Shown here: piece after piece, positions 8,943-19,135 of the stretch
Layout of the letters: each line of letters starts with the position of its first letter
How positions within the stretch are numbered: the stretch's first letter is position 1
Origin: Streptomyces sp. ISL-10
GTDB lineage: Bacteria; Actinomycetota; Actinomycetes; Streptomycetales; Streptomycetaceae
Direction of reading: 5' to 3'
DNA: 64,000 nt
NCBI RefSeq assembly: GCF_018614575.1
Contig: NZ_JAGGOJ010000021.1
Span: 124,001-188,000, forward strand
Position numbers and translations under genes: made by a program
Notes under the pieces: generated by a model
Database searches by the model: none
Told to the model about the DNA's origin: nothing
Seen by the model: only the letters and a program-made list of their open reading frames with translations

Positions 8943-9890
8943 ATGTCCGATCACATTCCGATGCGCGTGGCCGTGGTGGGGGCGACCGGTTTCCAGGGTG
9001 GTGCGACGGCCCGTCTGCTGGCCGAACGCGGCCACCGGGTCCGCACCCTGAGCCGTAAGCCCGAGGAGGACCGCCCGAAGCTGCCCGGGGTCTCCGTCGC
9101 GAGCGGTGACCTGGGGCGGCAGGAGGACGTACGGCAGCTCTTCCATGGCGCGACCCATGCCGCGGTGACGATGCCGCTGGTCTACGAGGCCGAGAAGGTC
9201 ATGCGCTACGCCCAGCACATCGCGAAGGCGGCGCGGGACAGCAAGGTGCACCGGATCGTGTACAACGCCAACACGCGTGTCCCGCGGCGGACGACGAACA
9301 TCGCGGCGTTCGAGACGCGCCGCCTGGTGGAGACCGTGCTGCGCGAGGGCCTCGCCGAGAGCGGCGTGGAACTGGTCGTCGTGCGCCCCCCTGTGTACCT
9401 GGACAACCTCTTCAGCCCGTGGAACGGCCCGGCGCTGGTCGACGAGGGTGTGCTCGCCTACCCGCTGCCCGCCGACGTCCCCACGGCATGGATCTCCCAC
9501 CGCGACCTGGCGCAGGCCGTGTACGCGGCCCTGCGGGCGGACGGGGTGGCCGGCCGTACGTTCGACATCGGCGGCGCACAGACCCTCACCGGGCCCCAAT
9601 TGGCCGAGGAGTTCACCCGCGGGCTGGGGCATCCCGTGCGCTACACGGCTCTGGAGCCGCACGTCTTCGAGCAGGGGCTCGCGCAGATCGTGGGCCCGCG
9701 GACGGCGGGCGGGGTGGCGGGTATCTACCACTTCATGGCGAGCGGGGTGGAGCCGGCGCTGATGGCGGGCGACGGCGGCGGCTCGGCGCGCGAGCTGGGC
9801 TTCACGGCCGCTGCGGTGAACGAGTGGGTCACCCGGCAGCCGTGGCAGATGTGGTCGGGCCGTACGGCCGAGTCCGCCGAGACCGCCTGA
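8943..9890 (+). CDS. NmrA-like NAD(P)-binding oxidoreductase (atypical SDR)
   Basis: 315 residues with an N-terminal Rossmann motif VAVVGATGFQGGATARLL (about 9-26), typical of NmrA/isoflavone-reductase-like atypical SDRs. Downstream blocks YNANTRVP, VVRPPVYLDNLFSP and TAWISHRDLAQAVYAAL fit this family. Members reduce quinones or other small aromatics, or act as NADP sensors. It is divergent from the AraC gene with 118 bases between them, so it may share the regulator. It could recycle a quinone made by the two hydroxylases, but that is inference. A second ATG at 8961 is possible. A strong terminator follows at 9930. Confidence 0.8.
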   Translation: MSDHIPMRVAVVGATGFQGGATARLLAERGHRVRTLSRKPEEDRPKLPGVSVASGDLGRQEDVRQLFHGATHAAVTMPLVYEAEKVMRYAQHIAKAARDSKVHRIVYNANTRVPRRTTNIAAFETRRLVETVLREGLAESGVELVVVRPPVYLDNLFSPWNGPALVDEGVLAYPLPADVPTAWISHRDLAQAVYAALRADGVAGRTFDIGGAQTLTGPQLAEEFTRGLGHPVRYTALEPHVFEQGLAQIVGPRTAGGVAGIYHFMASGVEPALMAGDGGGSARELGFTAAAVNEWVTRQPWQMWSGRTAESAETA

Positions 9891-9929
9891 CGGCTCGTCG
9901 GCAGGGGGCCGTATACAGAGGGCGACAGG

Positions 9930-9969
9930 AAGGACCGGTTCCGTCCAGGTGACGGGTCCGGTCCTTTTT
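9930..9969 (+). terminator. Rho-independent terminator after the NmrA-like gene
   Basis: AAGGACCGG (9930-9938) pairs with CCGGTCCTT (9958-9966), and the transcript continues into a run of Ts at 9965-9969. One of the few classical U-tailed terminators in the window. It insulates the glgE operon from the cassette. Confidence 0.8.
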
Positions 9970-10124
9970 CGTGCGTCTTGCGCGTCCCGCTACGTCCTAG
10001 TAGTTAACACATCGCCGGATTGGCCTCCCCGAAGGCGTGGGAAGGCTCATCCGGTACGCACGCGAGCGCACCCTTCGAATCGCATCCTTTCCGTCCACCC
10101 GAGTGAACGCGGACAGGAGCCGAC

Positions 10125-12229
10125 ATGCCCGCACCCGGCCAGTCACCGACCGAGCAGTTACAAAGAAGACACACACTGCGCAAATCACATCTACATGCTC
10201 GACCCGACCTGCCCGCACAGCCCTCAGGTGATGTTGTGAACTCGCTCATTGGCCGCATTCCCGTCCTGGACGTACGCCCGCTCGTCGACTGCGGCAGAAG
10301 GCCGGCGAAAGCCGTGGCGGGTGAGACCTTCCGGGTCACCGCCACGGTCTTCCGCGAGGGCCATGACGCGGTCGCCGCCAATGTCGTGCTGCACGATCCG
10401 AAGGGCCGCCCGGGGCCCTTCACCCCCATGCGGGAGCTCGCCCCGGGCACCGACCGCTGGGGCGCCGAGGTCACGCCCGACTGTGAGGGGGAGTGGACCT
10501 ACACGGTGGAGGCGTGGAGCGATCCGGTCGCCACCTGGCGGCACCACGCCGAGATCAAGATCCCGGCCGGCATCGACACCGAGCTGGTTCTCGCGGAAGG
10601 CGCCGAGTTGTACGAGCGCGCCGCGGCCGGGGTGCCCAAGAAGGACGGCCGGGAGGCGGTTCTCGCCGTCGTCGACGCGCTGCGCGACACCGCGCGGCTC
10701 GCCGCCGCACGACTCGATGCCGCCCGCTGCGCCGACGCCGCCGCCGCGCTGTCCCGTCATCCGCTGCGTGAACTGGTCAGCTCCGCACCGCCGCTGCCGC
10801 TGAAGGTCGAGCGCCGGCGCGCGCTGTACGGCTCCTGGTACGAGATGTTCCCGCGCTCCGAGGGCGCGGTGGTCAAGGAGGGCGAGCCGCCCGTCTCGGG
10901 GACGCTGCGGACCGCGGCCGAGCGGCTGCCCGCCATCGCCGCGATGGGCTTCGACGTGGTGTACCTGCCACCGGTCCACCCCATCGGCACCACTCACCGC
11001 AAGGGCCGCGACAACTCTCTGACGCCCCATCCGCATGACGTGGGCGTGCCGTGGGCGATCGGTTCGGCGGAGGGCGGTCACGACGCGATCCACCCCGATC
11101 TCGGCACGCTCACGGACTTCGACCACTTCGTCCGGGCGGCCCGCTCGCTGCGCATGGAGGTCGCGCTGGACTTCGCGCTCCAGTGCTCGCCCGACCACCC
11201 CTGGGTGAAGGAGCACCCCGAGTGGTTCCGTCACCGGCCCGACGGATCCATCGCGTACGCCGAGAACCCGCCGAAGAAGTACCAGGACATCTATCCGGTC
11301 GCGTTCGACGCGGACATGCCCGGTCTGGTTCGTGAGACGGTACGGCTGCTGCGCTTCTGGATGGACCGCGGGGTGCGCATCTTCCGCGTCGACAACCCGC
11401 ACACCAAGCCGGTCGTCTTCTGGGAGCAGGTGATCGCCGAGATCAACGGCAAGGACCCGGACGTCATCTTCCTCGCGGAGGCGTTCACCAGGCCGGCCAT
11501 GATGCACACGCTGGCCGCGATCGGCTTCCAGCAGTCGTACACCTACTTCACCTGGCGCACCGCCAAGCACGAACTCACCGAGTACGTCACCGAGCTGTCC
11601 GGCGAGCCCGCCTCGTACATGCGGCCGAACTTCTTCGTGAACACCCCCGACATCCTGCACGTCTACCTCCAGGAGGGCGGCCGGCCCGCGTTCGAGGTGC
11701 GGGCGGTGCTGGCGGCGACGCTGTCCCCGTCGTGGGGCGTGTACGCCGGGTACGAGCTGTGCGAGAACGTCCCGCTGCGCGTCGGCAGCGAGGAGTACCG
11801 CTGCTCGGAGAAGTACCAACTGCGGCCCAGAGACTGGGAGTCGGCCGAACGCGAGGGCCGCACGATCACCCCGCTCATCACCCTGCTCAACCGGCTCAGG
11901 CGCCGCCACCCGGCGCTTCAGCAGCTGCGCGACGTCCACTTCCACCACGCCGACAACGAGGCGGTGATCGTCTACTCCAAGCGCTCGGGCCAGGACGTCG
12001 TGCTCGTCGTCGCCAACCTCGACCCCCACCACACCCAGGAGGCCACGGTCTCGTTGGACATGCCGCGGCTCGGACTCGCAGAACACGAGACCGTACCGGT
12101 GCGCGACGAGCTCACCGGTGAGACCTATCACTGGGGCAGGGCGAACTATGTGCGCCTCGAGCCGGGCACCACGCCCGCGCACATCGTCACCCTGCGACCG
12201 TCCCCGCAGACCGGAGGGTCACCCACATC

Positions 12230-12233
<4 letters not shown>
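10125..12233 (+). CDS. glgE: Alpha-1,4-glucan:maltose-1-phosphate maltosyltransferase GlgE
   Basis: A GH13_3 enzyme that adds maltosyl units from maltose-1-phosphate to growing alpha-glucan in the cytoplasm. 702 residues, slightly longer than the S. coelicolor enzyme. The N-terminal domain (GRIPVLDVRPLVDCGRRPAKAV) precedes the catalytic barrel. The nucleophile is D423 in IFRVDNPHTKP and the general acid E452 in IFLAEAFTRP, 29 residues apart as in the characterised enzyme (D394/E423). The ATG at 10125 follows ACAGGAG with 5 bases spacing. A later in-frame GTG at 10234 would give a shorter N-terminus but lacks such a site. The gene overlaps treS by 4 bases, so the two are translationally coupled. 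Confidence 0.96.
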
Positions 12234-14002
<1,769 letters not shown>

Positions 14003-14050
14003 CGGCCCAGAGGGGGGAAGTCAGGGGTCCGAAAGGCGCCCCCTGCGCCG

Positions 14051-14074
14051 GCGGGGCGGTTTCTGCCGCCCCGC
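14051..14074 (+). terminator. GC hairpin between treS and the maltokinase gene
   Basis: GCGGGGCGG (14051-14059) and CCGCCCCGC (14066-14074) form a perfect 9-base stem with a 6-base loop, without a U-tract. It may attenuate transcription, giving less maltokinase and GlgB than GlgE and TreS, or it may stabilise the upstream mRNA. Confidence 0.5.
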
Positions 14075-14173
14075 ACCGGGCACTCTCCCCCTCATCCCCG
14101 CGCGCCGCCGGACAGCCACAGCTGCAATCCGGGACACTTTGCGCATTCGTGGTGTACCCGGGGAAAGGACGCG

Positions 14174-15544
14174 ATGCCCATGTCGGAGGCTGCTTCCACC
14201 CGGATCCCGCTCGCTCTGCTTCCGTCACTCGCCCCCCTGCTGCACCAATGGCTGCCCCGGCAGCGCTGGTTCGCGGGCAAGGGAACGCCGGTCACCGGCT
14301 TCTCCCTCGTGTCGGCAACCGAGTTGCTGCCGCTGCGGAGTCCGGGGCCGGGTCTGCTGCACCTGCTCGCACGGGTCGAGCAGCCCGGTTCACCGGGTGA
14401 CTGCTACCAACTGCTCATCGGTGTACGTGAGACCCTGCCGACCGCCCTCGCCCCCGCGCTCATCGGCCACCTCGCCGACGGTCCGCTCGCCGGGCGCACG
14501 GTGTACGAGGGCACCCACGACCCCAGGCTCGCCGCCCTGCTCCTGGAGCGGCTGCGCACGCCCGGGTCGCTGGGGCCGCTGCGCTTCCAGCGGTACGACG
14601 GCTCGCCGGCGATTCCCGGCGGTCTGGCACCCCGGCCGCTCGGCGCCGAGCAGTCCAACTCCTCGCTCGTGTACGGCGACGCGTACATTCTCAAGCTCTT
14701 CCGCCGCCTCCACCCGGGACCCAACCCCGATCTGGAACTGCCGCTCGCGCTGGCCCGCGCCGGATGCGAGCGGGTGCCCACCCCGATCGCCTGGTACGAG
14801 TCGGCCACGCCGGAACCTTTCACCCTCGGAGTGCTGCAGCCGTTCCTGCGCGGTTCGCGCGACGGCTGGGTGCTCGCCCTGGAGGCCCTGGCCGAAGGCC
14901 GTTCCTTCCGGGCCGAGGCCCGCGAGCTCGGGCAGGTCACCGCCGAGGTGCACACGGCGCTGGCCCGGGCACTGCCCAGCGTGAAGCTGAGCGGCGCGCA
15001 GAGCGAGGAGCTGGCCGCCGCGATGATCCGGCGGCTGGAGGCCGCCGTCCGCACGGTGCCCGCGCTGGACTCGTACACGCCCCGGCTGCGGAAGGCGTTC
15101 GAGGCGGTCTCGCTGCTCGGGCGGCGCGGACGCATCTGGGCGGCTCAGCGGGTGCACGGCGATCTGCATCTGGGCCAGATACTGCGCGGCCCGGTCGCCA
15201 CACCCTGGTCCGTCATCGACTTCGAGGGGGAGCCGGCCCGGCCGCTCACCGAGCGCTGCAGACCGCAGCCGGTGGTGCGCGACGTCGCCGGGATGCTCCG
15301 CTCCTTCGACTATGCGGCCCGTACGCACCGGCCGTGGAACCCGTCCTGGGCGGAGGCGTGCCGCGACGCGTACTGCTCGGGCTACGCGGAGGCGTGCGGC
15401 GCCGATCCGCGCGCCGAGCCCGAACTGCTGCGCGCCTACGAGACCGACAAGGCCGTGTACGAGGTCGTGTACGAGGCCAGGCACCGGCCGGACTGGCTGC
15501 CGGTGCCGATGGCCGCGATCGACCGCCTCGCGACGCTCGACTGA
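14174..15544 (+). CDS. mak: Maltokinase (Pep2 type)
   Basis: Phosphorylates maltose with ATP to maltose-1-phosphate, the GlgE donor. 456 residues with an aminoglycoside-phosphotransferase-like fold: Brenner-type motif VHGDLHLGQ (D330), the metal-binding IDFEGEPARPL and N-terminal WLPRQRWFAGKG, all typical of actinobacterial Mak. Start is ATG 14174 (GAAAGGA four bases before) or ATG 14180. It is followed after 41 bases by glgB. The TreS-Mak-GlgE-GlgB set is complete, so trehalose can be turned into branched alpha-glucan here. Confidence 0.94.
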   Translation: MPMSEAASTRIPLALLPSLAPLLHQWLPRQRWFAGKGTPVTGFSLVSATELLPLRSPGPGLLHLLARVEQPGSPGDCYQLLIGVRETLPTALAPALIGHLADGPLAGRTVYEGTHDPRLAALLLERLRTPGSLGPLRFQRYDGSPAIPGGLAPRPLGAEQSNSSLVYGDAYILKLFRRLHPGPNPDLELPLALARAGCERVPTPIAWYESATPEPFTLGVLQPFLRGSRDGWVLALEALAEGRSFRAEARELGQVTAEVHTALARALPSVKLSGAQSEELAAAMIRRLEAAVRTVPALDSYTPRLRKAFEAVSLLGRRGRIWAAQRVHGDLHLGQILRGPVATPWSVIDFEGEPARPLTERCRPQPVVRDVAGMLRSFDYAARTHRPWNPSWAEACRDAYCSGYAEACGADPRAEPELLRAYETDKAVYEVVYEARHRPDWLPVPMAAIDRLATLD

Positions 15545-15585
15545 CTCTCCCCGCTCCCTTACTCGCGCCCAGGAGGCCGACCCCC

Positions 15586-18500
15586 GTGACCCCCCGTCGC
15601 TCCCACCGCCCCACGACCGACGTCACTCCCCCGCCCCCCGGCGACGCGCCGACCGCGCCCGGCGGCACGGGAGCAACCGCCCCGCAGCCGTCGGAACGGA
15701 CAGCCGCGCCGGACCCCGAGGCGGCCCCCGCGGACACACCCGGGCCGGCCGCGACCACGGGGCCGACCGGGGACGCGCCGACGACGACCACGGCACCGGC
15801 CGGACCCGCGCCCGGGGAGCGGAACACAGTCGCCGGGTCCGGGGACGCACCGGCGGCGGCCGGGCCCTGGGCTGTGTCCGACGGCGGCCGGGAGCCGGGC
15901 GGGGCATCCGCACCGGGCGCCGAGCCGACGGGCGGGCCCGCGCCCGGGACGTCCCCGGCCGAGGGCCGCGAGCCCGGCGCGGCACACACCGGGGACGCGT
16001 CGACGACGACCACGGGGCCGGGCGGACCCGCGCCCGAGGGGCGGAACACAGTCGCCGGGCCCGGGTCCGTGTCCGGCGTCGGCCGGAAGCCGCGCGCGGA
16101 CGCGCCCGAGGAGCGCGACGCCGCCGGCGGGACCAGGCCCGCGCCGGCGGCGGCCGGGACGGGCGGGGACAGCGCGTCCGGGACGTCCCGGGCCGTGTCC
16201 GAACCTGCTGACGGGGCCGCGCCGGTGGTCTCGGACGCGCCCGGGACCTCACTGACCGAGAGGCACAGCGCCGGCGCTCGCGAGGAGACGCCCACGCCGG
16301 AGCCGACCGGTGGGGCGCAACGGAAGCCCGCCCCGGGCGGGCGGAGCCGGACCCGCAGGTCCGCCGACATGACGGGCACACCGCGACCGGTGTCCGACGC
16401 CCAGGCGGCACCGGCCCCGGCGCGCCGGCCCGCGGTCGCCGCACCACCCTCCACCGGCGAGCCCGCCCGCCGGACCGCCGATGCCCCGGCACAGGCCGAC
16501 ACGGCCGGTTCCGATGTCCGCAACGACGTGGCGGACGACGCCCCTGCAACCGGCGGCACGGCGCCCACCGCGCGACGCGTGGCCTCCGCCCGCAAGGCCG
16601 AAGCCGACGAACAGACAGACGCCCCCACGCCCGGCGGCACCGCGCCCACCGCGCGACGCGTGGCCTCCGCCCGCAAGGCCGGGGGCGACGCACCCGACCA
16701 GCGGCGCGTCACCGCCGCGCGCAAGGCCGACGCCGCGGAAGAGGACGGCGTCCGCGAGCCGTTGGCGGTGGGCGGGTCCACGGCGCGGGCCGTGGAGGCC
16801 GGGACGACGGGCGCGCCCGCCAAGAGCTCGGGCCGCGGGCCCGCGAAGGGCACGGGCAGCGGCGGCCGGGGCGGCGGGGGCACTCCGCGCCCGCGGGCCG
16901 GCGGTGTGCGCGCCGCCAAGCCGCTCGGGGACGACGACCGCGGCCGGCTGCTGTCCGGAAGTCACCACGACCCGCACGCGATCCTCGGCGCCCACCCTGT
17001 CCGCGGCGGTATCCAGCTGCGCGTCCTGCGCCCGCACGCGCTGTCCGTCACCGTCGTCGCCAAGGGGCTGCGTGCCGAGCTGAACAGCGACGGCGACGGC
17101 TTCTTCTCCGGCGTGCTTCCCCAACGCGCCGTTCCCCAGTACCGGCTGCTGGTGACCTACGAGGGCCACGAGGACGGCTTCGAGGTCGAGGACCCGTACC
17201 GCTTCCTGCCCGCGCTGGGCGACCTCGACCTGCATCTCATCGGCGAGGGCAGGCACGAGGAGCTGTGGAAGGCGCTCGGCGCGCACCTGATGACGCACCA
17301 GGGTGTGACCGGTACCCGGTTCACGGTCTGGGCGCCCGATGCTCAGGGCGTCCGCGTCGTCGGTGACTTCAACTTCTGGGACGGCACCGGCCACCCCATG
17401 CGTTCACTCGGTGCGACGGGCGTGTGGGAGCTGTTCCTGCCGGGGGTCGCCGAGGGCACGCTGTACAAGTTCGAGATCACCCGCCCGGACGGCTGGCACA
17501 CCCAGCGGGCCGACCCGATGGCCCGGCGCACCGAGGTGCCGCCCGCGAACGCCTCGGTCGTGACCGCGTCGCAGCATGTGTGGCAGGACGGCGAGTGGAT
17601 GGCCCACCGCGGCGACCGCCCGGTCCACGAGGCGCCGTTCTCGGTGTACGAGGTGCATCTGCCGTCCTGGCGGCCCGGCCTGACGTACCGGCAGCTCGCC
17701 GAGCAGCTGCCTCGGTATGTGAAGGATCTCGGTTTCACGCATGTGGAGTTCATGCCGGTCGCCGAGCACCCCTTCGGCGGTTCGTGGGGCTACCAGGTCA
17801 CCGGTTTCTACGCGCCGACCTCCCGGATGGGCACCCCGGACGACTTCCGCTTCCTCGTCGACAGCCTGCACCGGGCCGGGATCGGCGTCCTGGTGGACTG
17901 GGTGCCGGCGCACTTCCCGCGGGACGACTGGGCGCTCGCCCAGTTCGACGGGCGCCCGCTGTACGAGCACAGCGACCCGACGCGGGCCGCGCACCCGGAC
18001 TGGGGCACCCTCGAGTTCGACTACGGCCGCAAGGAGGTGCGCAACTTCCTGGTCGCGAACGCCACCTACTGGTGCGAGGAGTTCCACATCGACGGGCTGC
18101 GCGTGGACGCCGTCGCGTCGATGCTCTACCTCGACTACTCCCGCGAGGACGGCCAGTGGTCGCCCAACGAGCACGGCGGCCGGGAGAACCTGGACGCGGT
18201 CTCGTTCCTGCAGGAGATGAACGCCACCGTCTACCGGCGCAATCCGGGCGTCGTCACGATCGCCGAGGAGTCCACGGCGTGGAACGGCGTGACCCGGCCC
18301 ACCGACCACGGCGGTCTGGGCTTCGGCCTGAAGTGGAACATGGGATGGATGCACGACTCGCTGCAGTACGTGTCGAAGGAGCCGGTGCACCGCAAGTTCC
18401 ACCACAACGAGATGACGTTCTCGATGGTGTACGCGTACAGCGAGAACTACGTGCTGCCGATCTCGCACGACGAGGTGGTGCACGGCAAGCGCGCGCTGGT

Positions 18501-19086
18501 GAGCAAGATGCCGGGCGACTGGTGGCAGCAGCGGGCCAACCACCGTGCGTACCTCGGCTTCATGTGGGCCCACCCTGGCAAACAACTCCTCTTCATGGGA
18601 CAGGAGTTCGCCCAGGGAGCGGAGTGGTCCGAGGGCCATGGGCCTGACTGGTGGCTGCTGGACCCGTCGTACTCGGCGGAGCCCGACCACCGGGGCGTAC
18701 GCGACCTGGTGCGCGAACTGAACGCGGTCTACGGCGACGCGCCCGAGCTGTGGCAGCTCGACACGGTGCCGGAGGGCTTCGCCTGGGTGGACGGCGGGGC
18801 GGCCGAGGACAACGTCTTCGCGTTCCTGCGGTTCGGCAGGAACGGCACGCCGCTGCTCGCGGTGAGCAACTTCTCACCGGTGGTGCGGCACGACTTCCGG
18901 CTGGGGGTGCCCGGGTCGGTGTCCGCGTGGGCGGAGGTGCTGAACACGGACGAGGAGCGGTTCGGCGGCTCGGGCGTGCGCAACGCGGACCCGATGAAGC
19001 CGGAGCAGGTCGAGTCGCACGGCCGGCGGACGTCGATCGCGCCGACGCTGCCGCCGCTGGCGACGATCTGGCTGCGCCCCACCTGA
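15586..19086 (+). CDS. glgB: 1,4-alpha-glucan branching enzyme GlgB with long disordered N-terminal extension
   Basis: Introduces alpha-1,6 branches into the glucan made by GlgE. GTG at 15586 follows AGGAGG by 8 bases and gives 1166 residues, far more than the roughly 730-775 usual for GlgB. Residues 1 to about 450 are almost pure Pro/Ala/Gly/Thr/Asp with internal repeats and later Arg/Lys-rich units (PTARRVASARKA, twice). The enzyme proper begins at LLSGSHHDPHAILGAH (about residue 455), followed by the CBM48-like domain and the GH13 barrel. Catalytic D841 (GLRVDAVASM), E894 (TIAEESTAW) and the ISHDEVVHGK block are intact. Without the extension the core is of normal size. The gene is convergent with helD. 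Confidence 0.94.
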   Translation: MTPRRSHRPTTDVTPPPPGDAPTAPGGTGATAPQPSERTAAPDPEAAPADTPGPAATTGPTGDAPTTTTAPAGPAPGERNTVAGSGDAPAAAGPWAVSDGGREPGGASAPGAEPTGGPAPGTSPAEGREPGAAHTGDASTTTTGPGGPAPEGRNTVAGPGSVSGVGRKPRADAPEERDAAGGTRPAPAAAGTGGDSASGTSRAVSEPADGAAPVVSDAPGTSLTERHSAGAREETPTPEPTGGAQRKPAPGGRSRTRRSADMTGTPRPVSDAQAAPAPARRPAVAAPPSTGEPARRTADAPAQADTAGSDVRNDVADDAPATGGTAPTARRVASARKAEADEQTDAPTPGGTAPTARRVASARKAGGDAPDQRRVTAARKADAAEEDGVREPLAVGGSTARAVEAGTTGAPAKSSGRGPAKGTGSGGRGGGGTPRPRAGGVRAAKPLGDDDRGRLLSGSHHDPHAILGAHPVRGGIQLRVLRPHALSVTVVAKGLRAELNSDGDGFFSGVLPQRAVPQYRLLVTYEGHEDGFEVEDPYRFLPALGDLDLHLIGEGRHEELWKALGAHLMTHQGVTGTRFTVWAPDAQGVRVVGDFNFWDGTGHPMRSLGATGVWELFLPGVAEGTLYKFEITRPDGWHTQRADPMARRTEVPPANASVVTASQHVWQDGEWMAHRGDRPVHEAPFSVYEVHLPSWRPGLTYRQLAEQLPRYVKDLGFTHVEFMPVAEHPFGGSWGYQVTGFYAPTSRMGTPDDFRFLVDSLHRAGIGVLVDWVPAHFPRDDWALAQFDGRPLYEHSDPTRAAHPDWGTLEFDYGRKEVRNFLVANATYWCEEFHIDGLRVDAVASMLYLDYSREDGQWSPNEHGGRENLDAVSFLQEMNATVYRRNPGVVTIAEESTAWNGVTRPTDHGGLGFGLKWNMGWMHDSLQYVSKEPVHRKFHHNEMTFSMVYAYSENYVLPISHDEVVHGKRALVSKMPGDWWQQRANHRAYLGFMWAHPGKQLLFMGQEFAQGAEWSEGHGPDWWLLDPSYSAEPDHRGVRDLVRELNAVYGDAPELWQLDTVPEGFAWVDGGAAEDNVFAFLRFGRNGTPLLAVSNFSPVVRHDFRLGVPGSVSAWAEVLNTDEERFGGSGVRNADPMKPEQVESHGRRTSIAPTLPPLATIWLRPT
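15769..16065 (+). repeat. Two 75-base near-identical direct repeats inside the glgB 5' extension
   Basis: Copies at 15769-15843 and 15991-16065, 25 codons each, encode TTTT-AGP-APGERNTVAG-like segments (NTVAG conserved). They keep the frame and point to expansion of the disordered region by tandem duplication. Confidence 0.8.
16551..16680 (+). repeat. Two 49-base direct repeats encoding GGTAPTARRVASARKA
   Basis: 16551-16599 and 16632-16680 differ at one base of 49. Each encodes a basic PTARRVASARKA unit, and a third divergent basic unit (RRVTAARKA) follows at about 16699. In frame within glgB. Confidence 0.85.
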
Positions 19087-19094
19087 CGGGCCGC

Positions 19095-19125
19095 GTGCCC
19101 CGCTGCCGGCGCGGCGGCGGGGCAC
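19095..19125. terminator. Bidirectional terminator between glgB and helD
   Basis: GTGCCCCGC (19095-19103) pairs with GCGGGGCAC (19117-19125) between the two convergent stop codons. Perfect 9-base stem, no U-tract, a common Streptomyces arrangement. Confidence 0.7.
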
Positions 19126-19135
19126 GGGGCACGGT

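Noticed and set aside
8825..8944. Longer N-terminus for the AraC regulator
   Set aside because: It would overlap the divergent reductase start and leave no promoter space; the start at 8824 has a good binding site.
10224..12182. Long antisense frames opposite glgE and treS (also 12146-13909)
   Set aside because: Mirror-codon artefacts of high GC; the sense strand has intact catalytic motifs and start sites.
14764..15585. N-terminal extension of glgB across the maltokinase gene
   Set aside because: The frame is only open by composition; AGGAGG before GTG 15586 marks the true start, and the overlapped maltokinase is intact.
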